A stretch of DNA of 64,000 nucleotides, from positions 1,040,805 to 1,104,804 of the forward strand of contig BCIM01000001.1 in assembly GCA_039545315.1 (NCBI GenBank), read 5' to 3'. Both the position numbers and the translations under genes were made by a program. Below the pieces are notes generated by a model. That model had not been told where the DNA came from. It ran no database searches and saw only the letters and a list, made by a program, of their open reading frames with translations. Each line of letters opens with the position of its first letter. Position 1 is the first letter of the stretch. This DNA is from Kondoa malvinella (taxonomy: Eukaryota > Basidiomycota > Agaricostilbomycetes > Agaricostilbales > Kondoaceae). Below are positions 11,818 through 24,512 of the stretch, piece by piece.

Positions 11818-13235
11818 TTAGAAAGGAGGAGGAGCACCAGGAACTCCGCCAGGGGCACCCATCGGATCTCCAGGCATCGCTGGGAAACGAATATGAGAAT
11901 GGGAGGCAAAGTAGAAGTGAAATGGTGAAACTCACGAGGCATTCCACCCATTCCCATTGGATCCATTCCGGGACCTCCAGGCGGTGCGCCCATCCCGCCC
12001 ATAGGATCTCCCATCCCTCCAGCTCCAGGGCCAGGGCCAGGCGGAAGAGCATTCTGCTGAGATTTTACAGGATCTGGATGAGGATCATGAGCTGGCCAAT
12101 TGAGCTGACATGAGATTTCGGTCAGCACATAGACTCCATAGGTCTAAAATAGCTCACCTGAGCTTTGACAGCTCGCGAGTAACTGAAGAAACACCCAAGG
12201 AAGAGACAGAACACGGAAATGCCGACTGCGGTAAAGCCGAGGCCTAGACTAGCTTCCAGCCCTGCATTCTCTTCTAGCTGTTTCAGCGATGGGTAGAATA
12301 TAACAGCCTGCAAGCGTCTGGTCAGATCGTAACAATTTAGATCAAGGTCAATACGCACATCCACAATGAATGCCAGTAAGGTAAGCACGAAAGCAAAGAC
12401 AGTCAGGTAGAAAGGTCCATGATTGCGACCGATTCGATGCATTAAGGTAGCTACCAGGGTGAAGAAAGCAGCTGCTGCATTGAAAGCCAAAGCCTTAATC
12501 GAGTTGCGGTCGAAGATCTTGTTTACTTCAGCTAGACGGCCCTCTAGCTGTCCAAAGTTTGAAATGGATAGAGGAAAACTAGGCGGCGTGCAAGTAGACC
12601 ACTTCGTGTCTTCGTCGCCGATGCAACTTCCAAGCCAACCAATATACATCTTGCTTTGCGTTCCGGGAATCTGACCGGTAGCAAAAGCGATTGGCTTGAT
12701 TTGAGGCGTGCCCAAGACGGCTATGGCTAAAAGGAAGGTCGCTGTTCCCAGAAAGCTCCAACATAGGAATGAATGCGTTGTTGGTCCAAGACTCCCTAGA
12801 GCAGCTCAGCTTCTGGGATGACACGTCTGAGCACAAGGAGCCTACAGAATACCATCTTGCCTCTATACCCTTTCGGCTTCAGAGGCCTCTCATCTGGCAT
12901 TTCGCCTCTGCTCTTCAAACATTAGTGTATGTCATCTTGTAAGTCAAAGCGCTAACCCTGGAGGCGCTCCGGCCATGTCCATAGGTGCGCCTGCTTCTCC
13001 AGGCATCGCTGAGCATTCTCAAACATGACTTTCTGAGAGGGTCTTGTCGAACGAGCGACTCACGAGGCATTCCCATCGGGTCAGCTCCAGGCATGCCCAT
13101 CGGATCGGCTCCAGGCATGCCCATTGGGTCAGCTCCAGGCATGCCCATTGGGTCAGCCCCTGGCATTCCACCTCCCATAGGATCCATCATTGGATCTGCA
13201 CCTCCCGGAGGAGGGCCGCCCATCATCGGATCCAT
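11818..13235 (-). CDS. Sur7/PalI-like membrane protein with Gly-Met-Pro repeats at both ends
   Basis: Reconstructed multi-exon protein of roughly 350 residues. The N-terminus starts MDPMMGGPPPGG and carries four copies of the octamer PGADPMGM. A short linker ends KPKGYRGKMVFW and leads into the first hydrophobic helix (FLCWSFLGTATFLLAIAVLG). An extracellular loop with two cysteines, a helix at AFNAAAAFFTLVATLMHRIG, another at FYLTVFAFVLTLLAFIVDV and a last at LGFTAVGISVFCLFLGCFF follow. This is the four-helix pattern of the Sur7/PalI family, which acts in plasma-membrane eisosomes or pH sensing. The C-terminus repeats the theme: GPGPGAGGMGDPMGGMGAPP, then GDPMGAPGGVPGAPPPF. The introns in the two repeat regions (11880-11935 and 13009-13063) interrupt the same GMP motif. 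Whether it is a PalI or a Sur7 orthologue is unclear. Confidence 0.75.
13072..13167. repeat. 24-bp tandem repeat, four copies
   Basis: Four head-to-tail copies of a 24-bp unit (plus strand beginning CCCATYGGRTCRGCTCC) lie in the first exon of the Sur7-like gene and encode PGADPMGM repeats. Copies differ by a few silent or near-silent changes, so the array is maintained in frame. Confidence 0.9.
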
Positions 13236-13880
13236 TAGCGCAGTCTAGCCAATCGCGAAGGACGAGGAGTAAGAAAACGAAAGGTAAGGCAACAGAGCAG
13301 TAGAACAATAGTACTAGGGACGGGAAGAGGAAGGATGGAGCGAAGGCAAAGAGCGCAAGCGAAGGGAAGATAGACAAAGGGAGTCTGAACCTCATTTCGC
13401 TCTTCATGACAGCATCAGACCGAGCCCGATACAGCGTACAGAGCGCAGATGAACGAGAGGAAAGGGGGTGGTATTTAGCTTGACACCATCTCACCCGAAG
13501 CAAAGTTTTTTCCTTCGATAGCGTCCATGTGTGCTTGACTGGCGCTTTCAGCTCCAGGAGAGTCTGTAGTGTTTGGACAGCAAAGCTCTGAATCGCTGTA
13601 CTGCTCTTACTTGCTTTTCGTGCGATGTTTCTCTCATGTCTATGGCATCTGCGGCGGTACGGCATGTCTTTGCTTGCCTTATCTTCGCTCTCCCTTGATT
13701 GGCTCTTTTGGAAGCTGTATCTCGTGCTGCATACGGGCGCTGCCCACCTAAAAGCCTTGGCTAACGCGTGATAGATAAGGCGTAGGAGACTACTGAAAGA
13801 CACCCTTGTGGTGCCTTAGTATCGCTTGCGTTCGATGCCTTGGCTTCTTATCTCTTCCTTCTTCTCTATATCAGTCCAGC
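13236..13880. other. Divergent promoter region
   Basis: About 645 bp separate the start codons of the Sur7-like gene and the hydrolase gene. A minus-strand open frame at 13153-13803 runs through it in a different frame from the Sur7-like start and has no recognisable domain. I treat the stretch as a shared promoter with both 5' leaders. Confidence 0.45.
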
Positions 13881-15216
13881 ATGAAGCTATCCTCTTCTCT
13901 CTTTGGAGCGGCTGTTCTCTTGCCTGTAGCCCTTGCAGTCAGTCACTTACGTGATACCTCATCATAGCTTATGCTCTTGATAGACCTACTTCAATGGAGA
14001 CGTTGTCAACGGAGTCCAGGTCATCACAGAGCTAGATATCAACAACCTTCAGTCCAACAAAGTTCACCGGTTCTATCTCAGAGCGGCTGAACTGAACAGC
14101 GGGGCACCAGTGCATGTTCCAGTAGTCGTTGCTCGTGGTCCTGGAGATGCTCAGGCAGGCAAGACCATGATGCTGACAGCGACTGTCCATGGCGACGAAG
14201 TAGTCAGTCTTGCTATGCCTCTGTCGAAGCTCCCTGCTGAATAGCTGTAGAACCCAATCCGCGTCGCCCAGAAAGTGATCAGTGGTCTAGATGCCTCTCG
14301 CATCAATGGAACGATTATCATTGTGCCAGGCGTGAATGTACTCGGGTCAGTTTCATTCTATGACAAATTGTGTTTTGCGCTAACTATCGGAGCAGCATCT
14401 CCCGCGTCACTCGCTTCTACCCTACTGCTTCAAGTGGAGGAAACCTTGTCGACCCTAATCGCCTGTTCCCTGGCTCTTTGACTGGCGCTGTACCAAGCAT
14501 TTTCGACTACAACCTCTGGCAAGGTCTGACCAAGAACGGAACTCAAATTGATGTCGCTATCGATATGCACACTACCTCTACGGGCGCAGCTACACCCCTA
14601 TGGTGCTACAGCGATTACGCTGTGCCGGAAAACAAGCGTCTTTCTGAGCTTATCGGTGCAGACATCATCAGTACGTCGGATTTAGGAGACTTCGGTATGC
14701 ACAACTAATAGATTTGCTATAGAAGTGGATCCTGGAGAGCCAGGCAGTCTCGAGACGACCTTTGTAGAGTTTGGCATTCCAGCAATCACCCTCGAAATCG
14801 CTTCTCCCAGGATCTGGCAGCCCGAATACATTCAAAGGTCCTACGACTTTGTCCTACGCGCTTTGGCTGAATGGCAAATCATCTCGAAAGAGGGTGTTCC
14901 AAGCCTGCCCGATGTCGACACCTTTGCGTATGTTCTACCATCTTACGCTCTTAATCAAATTGACACAACATGTAGCGGTACAACATTCGCTTCAGTCTCA
15001 ACGCCATTCGGCGGCTATTGGGAGCCTGCTGTGATGATCAACCAGGATGTTTCGGAAGGCGACTTCCTTGGTCGGCTCTACAACAGCTTTGGCGATGTGC
15101 TTGAGGAATACACGGCTCCTGTGTCTGGCAGAGTACACACTGTCAACACTGATCCAGCCAACGAGCCAGGTCGCACTCTGATCCAGATCATCACCGAAAG
15201 ACAGACGGATTCGTAG
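13881..15216 (+). CDS. Secreted succinylglutamate desuccinylase/aspartoacylase-type zinc hydrolase
   Basis: The protein starts MKLSSSLFGAAVLLPVALA, a clear signal peptide, so it should enter the secretory pathway. The core matches the AstE/AspA branch of the M14 zinc carboxypeptidase fold. TVHGDE supplies the H-x-x-E zinc ligands, VDPNRLFPG is a family landmark, and AIDMHTTSTG supplies the second histidine. Later, PAITLEIASPRIWQ and the C-terminal beta domain (PAVMINQDVSEGDFLGRLYN, then EYTAPVSGRVHTV) are typical. The family removes acyl groups from amino acids by amide hydrolysis; the substrate here is unknown. About six small introns interrupt it. It ends at 15216 and converges on the P450 gene. 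Confidence 0.85.
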
Positions 15217-15395
15217 GGACAGCTTAGAATCTTGGAAGTATTGATGGGGAGGGCTAAAATGGATGGGGCATCGCGTCTGATGCATATGTGTACATACGAT
15301 AGTTAAGCCGTGCAACCAAAGAGGGACAGCATACGCAGAATCACCAGCTACATTTGACCACCAAACTCGCCCAACGACTTGCAGAGCTTCTACAC

Positions 15396-17953
15396 CTAGT
15401 CGAGATCTTTTTCAATCTTGTGTTTCTTGCCCATGTCTGATAGTCGGAACTTGGTAGGCACACTACATATGACTTAATACGTGAACTCCAAAAGTGATTT
15501 AGACATACTTGTAGCGCTGCATGTCCTCTAGCGCTTCCTTTGCTTCACGCTCCATTGCGACCTTGATGGCATCGGAACGCAGGATAAACTTAGCTGGGAA
15601 AGGCTCCGGGCGCTGTAATAATGCAGGTGAGCAAGGTCGGCGAGCACTTTCCGGCAACATACGAAGTTGAGACCATTGCTGTAGTTGAAGATCTATTCAT
15701 CGTTGTCAGCATCATTGAATAAAGCAATTAGTGCTAGGCTCACATCTACTTCAATCGGGTTGCCCTGTGAATCAACGTCTTTGGTGATGTTCTTCGCATT
15801 CACAGATCAGCATATCTGTCAGAGCTTGTATAGAACGAGCATACGAAAGCCCAAAGTAACCGTGCGACAGTCTATGAAGGATGTCAGATCGGGTGTCATG
15901 CACATGGCGAGACTTACGATGAAGACACCTTGCTCAGCCAATGCCTTGCCAGCACAGACCCGCTGGATAGATGTCAGCGGATGTAACATGTGTAACTAGA
16001 GAAAGACCAACTCTTCCAAAGCCGAAAGTGTTGTAGCCGTCCGAGTTGGGATATGCCGGCCGAGGGTTGAGGTATCGCTCGGGATTGAATCGATCAGGTT
16101 CAGGGAACTCGCGTTCGTTACGATGAATAGCCCATAGATTCGCTTGCACCCAACTACATGAAGTTTGAGGCAAGTCTAGGACAGTTTGGAAGAACTTACG
16201 ATTCTTTCGGGAATACCCATCCTCTCCAAACGTCAGGCTCGATATTACTATGAGGCTGACCGCTGATGATAGCCGTAGAGCGCCAGCGGAAGACTTCCGT
16301 GACGAAAGCATCTGTGGCGCTCATCTTAGAAGACGTGAGTGTCGAGTAGATAAAGCGCTTACTGATGTAAGGCAAATGTTCCTGATCGTCAAAAGTTGGA
16401 GAGCGATCATGCCCAACGACTCTGTCCAGCTCTTCCCAGGCTCGAGGCAAAACTTCAGGAAAAGCTACACAGGCCAGGATGAACGTGATTAAAGTGTTGC
16501 TGGTAGTCTCGGCGCCGGCACCAAAGACATTTCCTTGGACGCGCATTCAGCAGGATTCACCACATCGTGACTTGTACCAACCTGCAATGTTGGCAATTTC
16601 CCGCTTGGTCATATTGAACGTCTCGGCATGCTTGTTGAATAAATTCTTGGAAATGTTTTCGTTGAGGTTCTCTTCGGCTGCTTCTTTTGCCAGAGCGTAA
16701 AAGAAGCTGACACCCTTTCTACGATTGCGAGACTTGGCTTTCCAGGGTACCCAATTCGGCGACATTGTTGCCAGCTTAGGAAAAGTCTCCCTTTGTACAA
16801 GGAGCCGTTAGTAAGTCTTCAGGCTCAAGAGGAAAGGGCACTTACATGATCATAGGGAAGCCTTTGCCCTGCATAGACGTTGTTCAAACTAGCTCCCGCC
16901 AGAACAATAGTCGACCTACAGGTACATTTAGCTCTCCAGCTGCAGCCATCACGGACAGGACTCTGTGGCAGTCGGTAGATCAGCACATGTCTGACTGCTA
17001 GCTCAGGGATCTCTCACTCTTGGATAATATGATCGCTACTCGGGGATCAGCTTCGCTAAATTGATCGAGCTTGAACACTGACTCAATAGTGGCCATACGT
17101 CGACCGAAGCCAATAGTTGATACAACAGAGGTAGCGTAGCGTTCCAAGGCAAGCTGTCACAACATCAGCAATTCTCTATAATCTCAAAAATTCCCTTACG
17201 ACGTAGTTTTCGGGGTCTTGCATGATTTCAGACGGAATTTGCTTCGACTCGTTAGACTGAATCTCGCGGTAGGATCGCGTCTGCTGCATCCCGACGCCTA
17301 CCAGTGGGCAAGAAGTCAGGCGCGCAGTCAAAATGATTGGATGATGCCATACCGCTGCAATGGAAAACAAGTGTTGATCAGCATGGACTATGAGCATGGC
17401 ATGTTTGACTCACTGATGGGTAACCTTCCGCATTGCACGCCAGCGTTCGTCGTATTTCATTGAAATGATGTTGCCTAGATCACACATCAGGCTGACCTTC
17501 ACCTTGAAAAGGTTTGCACTCACTAGGACCTGTACCGAGATCTCTGAAGACCACCAGCTCCGGCCTAGAGCTCCAGATACCAGCGCGCTTGTTGAGAAGC
17601 TCGTCCGCGGCCCAAGCGTCCAACAGCCAGATCGTAGGTTTACTTCCTAAGAAGATGGTAACTGCTGGGCTATTGTATTGCTTGCCTAGCTGTTCGAAGT
17701 ATACCCAAGGTTTGTTTGCAGGTAGCGATAAAGTGTTGCCGAACTGGAAGCACAACCTTTAACTAAGTATTGACGCGCCCAAGCGACATACGAAAGGCAA
17801 CGGAAAGGGTCCAGGAGGCAGAGTCCTGCGCTGGGTGAGCACCTTTGCATAGCGAGCAAACGCAGGCAAGAGAACAGCAGCAAAGATCAATCCCACGGCA
17901 GCTTCCCAACGCAAGAGATTGTCTAGATCGTAAGAGAATTTAACGTCTGCCAT
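15396..17953 (-). CDS. Cytochrome P450 monooxygenase
   Basis: A full-length microsomal P450 spread over a dozen or so short exons. The start MADVKFSYDLDNLLRW at 17953 is followed by a membrane anchor (AAVGLIFAAVLLPAFARYAK) and the proline-rich hinge LPPGPFPLP. The oxygen-binding I-helix motif GAETT is in VFGAGAETTSNTL near 16500. The ExxR motif is in EVFRWRS. The PERF-like segment is PDRFNPERYLNP. The haem loop FGFGR plus VCAGKALAEQG spans an intron near 15970 and supplies the cysteine ligand. The C-terminus is basic, ending GKKHKIEKDLD. The organisation resembles fungal CYP clans that act on aromatic or secondary-metabolite substrates, but I cannot assign a family number or substrate. No biosynthetic neighbours are visible. 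Confidence 0.88.
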
Positions 17954-18574
17954 GATGAATTCAAGGCAGTGATGGAACAGGGGTAAGTCTGGGACGCCGA
18001 GGGGCGCCTAACAGATGACCGGACATTGATCGGGATAACGTTTCTTGCAGTAGTTGGAAGAAGTATTGTCAATGCGGCAAGCGAGCTTGCCGAGGGTAGA
18101 GCCAAGCATGTGTACGGCCGCTGTAGCCGCGTGACAGCACCAAGGCAGTGGGTTGAGGCAGCGATACAGGAGGAGAATCGCTCAAGGCTTGGAAGGAAGT
18201 TGGAGCATGATGCAGCAACGATTGGCAGCATGGGACAAAGCATTTCAAAATATTTGAACCTAGCGTGAGCCTTGGCAAGACTATCGAGGTATCGCTGCTC
18301 CGGGTACTCTGCTCTCGGACAACCTCTGACCGTATTGACGAAGTTCAAGTGTAGTGAACCTGTCTATGTCAGGGCGATATGATAACGGGAATACTTCATT
18401 CTAAATGGAAAAGCCCTAGAAACCTATACAAATTACGAGGCAAAAGATAAGAAGAGGTAGTTAGAAAGGTATACGAGGGCGGAACGAATTCCCTCAGCGC
18501 CGTGTGCATGTATACGCCTTCCAGTCCAAACCACATCCCAGCGTCAACAGTCCCGAATCCCCATGTACATACGC
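17954..18574. other. Intergenic region upstream of the P450 gene
   Basis: About 620 bp between the P450 start and the Rho1 stop, both minus strand. Open frames on both strands at 17923-18348 are short and lack domain features. I see no supported gene and take this as the P450 promoter plus the Rho1 3' UTR. Confidence 0.45.
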
Positions 18575-19381
18575 CTAGAGGATGACGCAGACCTTGTCCT
18601 TGCGCTTCTTCTTGCCGACAGTGAGGGCTGCTCGCGTCGCAGCATCAAAGACTTCTCTGACACCTTGGTTGCTGCATGGGATTATTAGTCAGTCGAATCA
18701 TCATTTAGTCTGACTTCAACGTACGATTTGGCAGAGCATTCGAGGTACTTGTAGGCCTGAATCTTTCGTGCGACATCCATACCCTATCAACACAATTGAG
18801 CCGTAGTCACTTAGAAAGCGACTCGTTGACCGACCTCCTGCTCAGTGACCGGGCGCTGATTGACTCTTCGTAGCTCATCTATTGTTTTCGGGTCATTCCG
18901 CAAGTCCTTTTTACAGCCGACAAGAATGATGGGCAAGCCAGAGCAGAAGTGCAAGACTTCAGAGATCCACTTCTCTTGTACGTTGTCGAGTGAATCGGGC
19001 GAGTCGACGGCGAAGCAGATAAGGATGACGTGCGAGTCAGGGTAGGAAAGTGGTCTCAGACGATCGTAATCTTCTTGCCCGGCGGTATCCCATAGGGCAA
19101 GCTCGCTTGATTGGACCGAACGTCATTGACAATCACGCATTCGCCAAAGTCGGACTCACCAAACGTGACCGTTAATCTCGACTTCCGCGACATAGTTCTC
19201 AAAGACGGTAGGTACGTAGACCTGCAAGTGGATGAGCTGCTGTCCAGATGAACGACGCGCGAGACTGTCTCACCTCAGGGAAGGTGCCTCTTGAGAAGAC
19301 AATGAGCAAACACGTCTTGCCGCATGCACCGTCTCCGATAATGACGAGTTTGCGTCGAAGTGTGGGTTCTTGAGATGCCAT
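18575..19381 (-). CDS. RHO1: Rho1-type small GTPase
   Basis: A complete Rho-family GTPase of about 195 residues in several exons. The start [20 protein letters not shown] at 19381 contains the P-loop GDGACGKT. The switch I effector region is [17 protein letters not shown], switch II is [20 protein letters not shown], and the guanine specificity motifs are GCKKDLR and ECSAKS. The tail is polybasic and ends KDKVCVIL, a CaaX box whose final leucine predicts geranylgeranylation and plasma-membrane anchoring. Fungal Rho1 activates glucan synthase and protein kinase C in the cell-wall integrity pathway and also controls actin. A splice at about 19140 adds an unusual residue before ELALWDTAG that should be checked. 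Confidence 0.95.
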
Positions 19382-19870
19382 TATATGTTATTTGAGGCAG
19401 AGAGACACGAAAGAGGGAGAGCGAGGCGAGGCGAGCGAGGTCGTCTGATTAAAATTGAAGATTGAGCCGGCCGTGTCAAGCCAAAAGTGTCTGCCGACGA
19501 GCGAGAGAGAGTGCAGGGTTCGCTTGCGAGGTAGCAAAGGCGAGTCTGGTGATTTGAGGCGAAGCTCGAACGACTTCTAGCGTGTTGAGGGGGGTCTGTT
19601 GCGACAAACAGCAAAGTCCGTCAGGCTGTGGCCTAGGTCTGGGACAGGCTATTGCATACCGTTCAGTCGTAAAAATGCGAGCAGAATACACTGCGCTGAC
19701 AAGTGAGAGTGAAGAGAAGAAGCCTCAATTCATGGGAGCGAGTGAGCTCGTCCGGCTTGACCGGGTGAAACGACCTATCGCGGCAAGGACAGGGCACTCC
19801 TATTGAACTGTCTATGCAATGTAACGGTGCAAGTATCCACAATGAACTCAATCCGCAACCCTTGTGTTCG
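19382..19870. other. Promoter region of RHO1
   Basis: About 490 bp between the Rho1 start and the helicase stop. It contains a GCGAG-rich stretch near 19422-19440 and no supportable coding frame. Confidence 0.45.
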
Positions 19871-22800
19871 TCAAGCGAAAACCCATCTGTCAAACGGTAT
19901 GAGTTTGTATTGAGCCGACAGCTTGTCATACATACCTGCTACCGACTCTCTTTTGCAGTGCCTTGATAGGCGGTAGCTCTAGCTCTGCGAAGCCTGCAAA
20001 GCGAGGCGTGACAAAAACTTCCCGCGTGGTGGCATCAGGTCCGGTTGACTTGATCATCTTGTCGGGCGTCTCTAGCACTTTCGAGAAGCTGCACAGCGGT
20101 CTCCCTAAAGTCGAGAGCCAGCTTGAGGCGATCTTGGTCACTCCTGCTCAATCTGCAATCAGTTTCCGAGTCTTGAGCAAAAGTCTGAACCGACCCTTCA
20201 GCCATGGCTTTGTAGTCTTCTGTACATCTTGAAAGCACAAGCAGTCAGGTGGAGCTGCGTTGTATAGACTGGAAGAAGGATGGATGTAGACGTCTTCTGC
20301 GATTCCGGTCGCTCGGTAGGCAACTCCATGGGCAGATTGCGACTTGACTCGGCCACCTTCGAGCAGATCTTTCCGTACAGCCACCTGATCGATGAAGGAT
20401 GCTGCAATCAGCTGGCGTAGCACTTTGAGCTGTTCAACATGTCAGCGATTCTATTTGAGCCGGTGCGGGATGAGACCAACCTGTAGATCAGAAGGGAGGG
20501 GCAACCTCGGTACAAAGCCAGCATCTAGACCAGGATAATTGGCTTGCACAATTTGACTGATCTGAGAGCGGAGTTGATGTATCTCTTGCATCGCTTTGGC
20601 TCGAAGGAAATTCTTCTCGCAGTATTCAATCTTGTTTGCTTCGTACTCGTATGCACCGACTGCACTCAAGATCTTGAAGACGTCGCTAGCGCCTGAGCCT
20701 AGACTTGTATGCCGCTGTATGAAGTTATTAGCGCTTTGAAGTCTCGATCATATGTACCTACCTGCTGCGACTGATAGAACGCCCTGCGCTTAATTTTTCG
20801 AATCTCTTTCGCCTTTTGATCGGGGTTCTTGAGATTCGCAATCTCCGCAGAGGTCATGATTGTCTCATTCTTCCATTCGCTATCGTCTTCCTCCTCTTCG
20901 CCTCCTTCACCTAGACCTATTACATCTTCGCGCAAGAAGGGGTCGCCAACCGACAAAGCACAGACGATGATAATGACATAGGGCAGACATGCATGTTGTT
21001 GGCCAGTAACAAGCATCTTCGAGAATCGAGGTGGAAGGGGGAAGAGACTCATTGCGCGCCCCAGGTCTGTAATCTGTCCATCGTGTGGTTTGGTCGAAGA
21101 AGATGTCACGATTGCGCCGAGGTTTGTGAGTACCTTCTCTGCCTTCAGTAGGCCATCGCGATCCGGAGGAGTTGGGAAGGGGAAGTTTGAGACGCTATCG
21201 ATGTTCATGCTCTTCATTTGCAAGACCATACTCTCGATTGGCATACGGAGGATCTCTGGTGTCGTGTGGTCGTCGAGATATTGCTGGTAGACAGCCGAGG
21301 AGTACAGGCGGTAACAGTGACCTGGACCGATACGTCCAGCTCGACCTGACCTTTGAGAAGCAGAGGCTTTCGAAATCCAGGAGACTTCGAACGATTGCAT
21401 GCCAGTAGCCAGATTGTGTTTGCGCTGTAAAGCGTCAGACAGTCTCACACATTGCATTTTTGTCTCACCTCCTTCGCACGGCCACAGTCAACGACATACT
21501 TGATGCCTGGAATGGTCAAAGAAGTCTCTGCCACATTTGTCGAGACCACAACCAGTCTTGCACCTTCGGGAACAGCTTCAAATACACGCATTTGTTTCTC
21601 GGTAGGTAAAAGCGAGTAAAGCGGAAGAATGTGGAGCGGTGCTGTTGACGGGTCAGTGCTTTCTAAGTACGATGGAGTAGAAGCAACATACCGTCACTTT
21701 CTTCTTCGTTCAGGCCATCTTCCTCTTTGTCACTATTCTCGTCTTCGTCGTCCGTATCGAAAGCATCTTGCTCCGCTTCAGCAGTGTCTGCGTTGAGACC
21801 ATCGTCGACATCCAAGGCTAGATCGCGACTTTCACCCAATTCGAGCTCTTCAGGTTCAACATCTCTTGTACTACCAGAAGGAACTGCGCTGGACTCTTCT
21901 TCCTCATCGGTCTCATTGACCTCGGATGGTCGGGCTTTGCGAAACATGTTGTCTCGCGCTCGTTTCCGATCGGCCACAGCTTTCGGTCCCCAGCGTTTGC
22001 CTAGCTTGCGACATAGGCTCTGGATCTCGCTCTGTCCAGTCAAGAAGACGAGGATGCCACCAGGAGGTAAACGAGCATGGATCTTGGACACCTTTTTGTA
22101 CGCTTCGCCGAGATAGTCAGATTTGGTCTTGCGGGAGAAATGAAGAGTGACTGGATATTGACGAGCAGTGACATTAATGACTTGCGGCGGAGTAGGGAAA
22201 AGGTTCGTATTACTGATGAAGTCGGTCAGGCGTAACGTCGCAGACATGATGATGAGACGCAATGGCTGATAAAAGCATCAGCTCAGCTTGAAACTAGATG
22301 CGAGCCATAAGGCATACCTTGACGTTGCCTTCCTTCTTTCTCCACATCTCTTCTCTCAGCCTTACTACTCGACTAAGCACGCCAAGCAGGACATCCGTAT
22401 TCACTGAACGTTCATGTGCCTCATCAACGCAAAGCACGCTGTATTTGCTTAGTAAGAAGTCCGCAGCCATCTCTCTGAGCAAGACACCATCGGTCATAAA
22501 CTTGATTTTGGTTGCTGAAGAAGTCGTTACATCATATCTGATTTGATGCGCAACAACAGACGAAAGTGAAGAGAGAGCTAGTTCTTGAGCGACACGCTTT
22601 GCCATCGACAGAGCCGCTACACGTCGAGGCTGGGTGATTCCGATCATCCCAGGATTGGCTGTCGATCACAATCAACGGAAAGCCAGCGGTTGACCTTGCA
22701 GCTTACCTTCTGAATTGCCAAAGCCAGCTTCGTATAGGAACTGAGGGACCTGTGTTGTCTTGCCGCTACCCGTTTCACCGCAGAGTACGACGACAGGATA

Positions 22801-24327
22801 ATGCCGAATAGCGTGCATGATATTGTCTTCTTCAGCCAAGATGGGTAACTTTAGCCTCGCTTCTTGTATCGCTTCTGAACGATCCACATGAACAACATTT
22901 GCTGCCTTTACTGCCTGGCCATCAGCGGCTAGAGCGAGAGAGGCCTTTGGTGCTTCCATGGTTTCTCCCAGAGGGCCTTCAAATCGAGCTGGCTGAACCT
23001 TTGCTGGCTTCGCGGCAGAGTACGATGTAGGTTCAGCTTCCAGAAGATCAGCATGCGTGGGCGCCTCGAATCCTTCTAACCGATCTCTTTCTTGCTGAGC
23101 CCAAGCTGCGAAAGACCCCTTTGCCCTGCGCGGCGGCTGATCCTCCTCAGATGCTTGCTCTTCACTCTCACTTCCCTCTCCGTCTTTATCAGAGTCCTCG
23201 AGTCCATTTGCCTCAAGATCTTGATTTTCCACATCCTCTGGCACTTGATCATCTTGCTGCGACAGACCAGCATCTCCAAAGCCATGCCATGACTCTGTAT
23301 CGTCTTCATCTCCTTGATCGAGATGCTGCTTGGTTTCTTCGGTTTCTTCTTCTTCCAGGTCAGATCCACTTGCGGAATCAGAGTCGAAAGCTGAATCAGA
23401 CGAGTCGAAATCAGACTCCACGTCGCCATCTTCGTCCATCCCATATGTAGGCTCCTATTATACTTGAGTCTCGATATGCTCTGAATAGACTGGCAACCGA
23501 CCTCGCGGTCTATTCTGCCCCAAGCTGATCTGATCTTTCTGCGCTTCACTGCTACAGGAACAGGCAGCTGGCCATCTGCTGACCGCTTGAGACCGCTTCC
23601 GACTCCTGAAGGTGTCGCTTTGGCCTGTACTTTGGCTGTGGGTAATGGAAGAGGGACTGCTGGTTCGATCGCTTCGCCATTTACAGCAGCTGATTGTATG
23701 GTTGTGGAAACATCGCTTGTGTTACTGTCCGACTCGTCAGAATGGTAACCTTTGGCTTTCCTTTCCTTAAGCTGAGCAGTGGCTTGTTCCTCCTTGCGAT
23801 TCAAGAGCTGCGACTTCTTGTCTAGCCTTTCCTGAGCCGTACGAGAGTCTCTGGAACCCAAGAAGGCAGAGCTCTTGAGGTTTAGGTTCGCATCGAAAGC
23901 AGTTTGCGAGTCTCTGGCACAGCAGCGTCAGTCATGCAGCGCGGTTTGCAACAAATTTGATGAACATACTCTAGCTCTTTCAGCAATTCTACTCGGCGAT
24001 CCTTCTTGAGCTTCTTGTTAATGTACGAGTCCAGTCTTTTCTTCTTCTTGGAGCTCAATTTGCTGCTCTTTGCATCGTCGCCTTCGACCCTTGAAGCTGC
24101 AAGCAAGTCTCTTCGCTTCTGAGCCATGTCATTGTCAATGATTTGCGCATTGGGATCAAAGTCATCTTGAGCCGATGTTGATGCTGCTGCACCTTTGCTC
24201 CTTTTCTTGCTGCTCAGAGCGGCTCCTCTGCCTTTTGCATTGTAACGCGGTCTTGAGCTATAGCACGTCTCGACGTCAGTCCTGCTTGGCCAAGCGATGT
24301 AGGCAGCGTATACACTTACTGACCCAT
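19871..24327 (-). CDS. DHR1: DEAH-box RNA helicase Dhr1/Ecm16 (DHX37 family)
   Basis: Nucleolar helicase for small-subunit processing; in yeast it removes U3 snoRNA from the pre-rRNA. The start [14 protein letters not shown] is built from a short first exon at 24327 spliced to the next. A basic N-terminus and a long acidic Ser/Glu/Asp stretch precede the helicase core. Motifs are [20 protein letters not shown] (I), [16 protein letters not shown] (DEAH, II), IMSATLRL (III) and [17 protein letters not shown] (VI). A second acidic insert sits between the RecA domains near 21730-21990. The HA2/OB region follows ([25 protein letters not shown]), and the protein ends [14 protein letters not shown] after a last splice near 19935. 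Length and order agree with the family. It lies between RHO1 and the Uls1-like gene, all transcribed the same way. Confidence 0.93.
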
Positions 24328-24512
24328 CTGTAAATGCTGATTGCTATGCTTCTTGATCAGCTAGTACATCGCTGTTTTGCGCCGCAAGTTTTTTTTGGGC
24401 AGCGATAAACAAATCTTGCTCGAAAGCAGAATGAAGTGTACAAGGTGCGACCGGCGCTTGGATTGGTTCTACAATGAAAGAATTACATGGAGTTGCCTGC
24501 GAACGACCCTAT

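Noticed and set aside
13153..13803. Minus-strand open frame of 216 codons upstream of and overlapping the Sur7-like start
   Set aside because: It runs in a different frame from the repeat-encoding exon and shows no domain beyond low-complexity hydrophobic runs.
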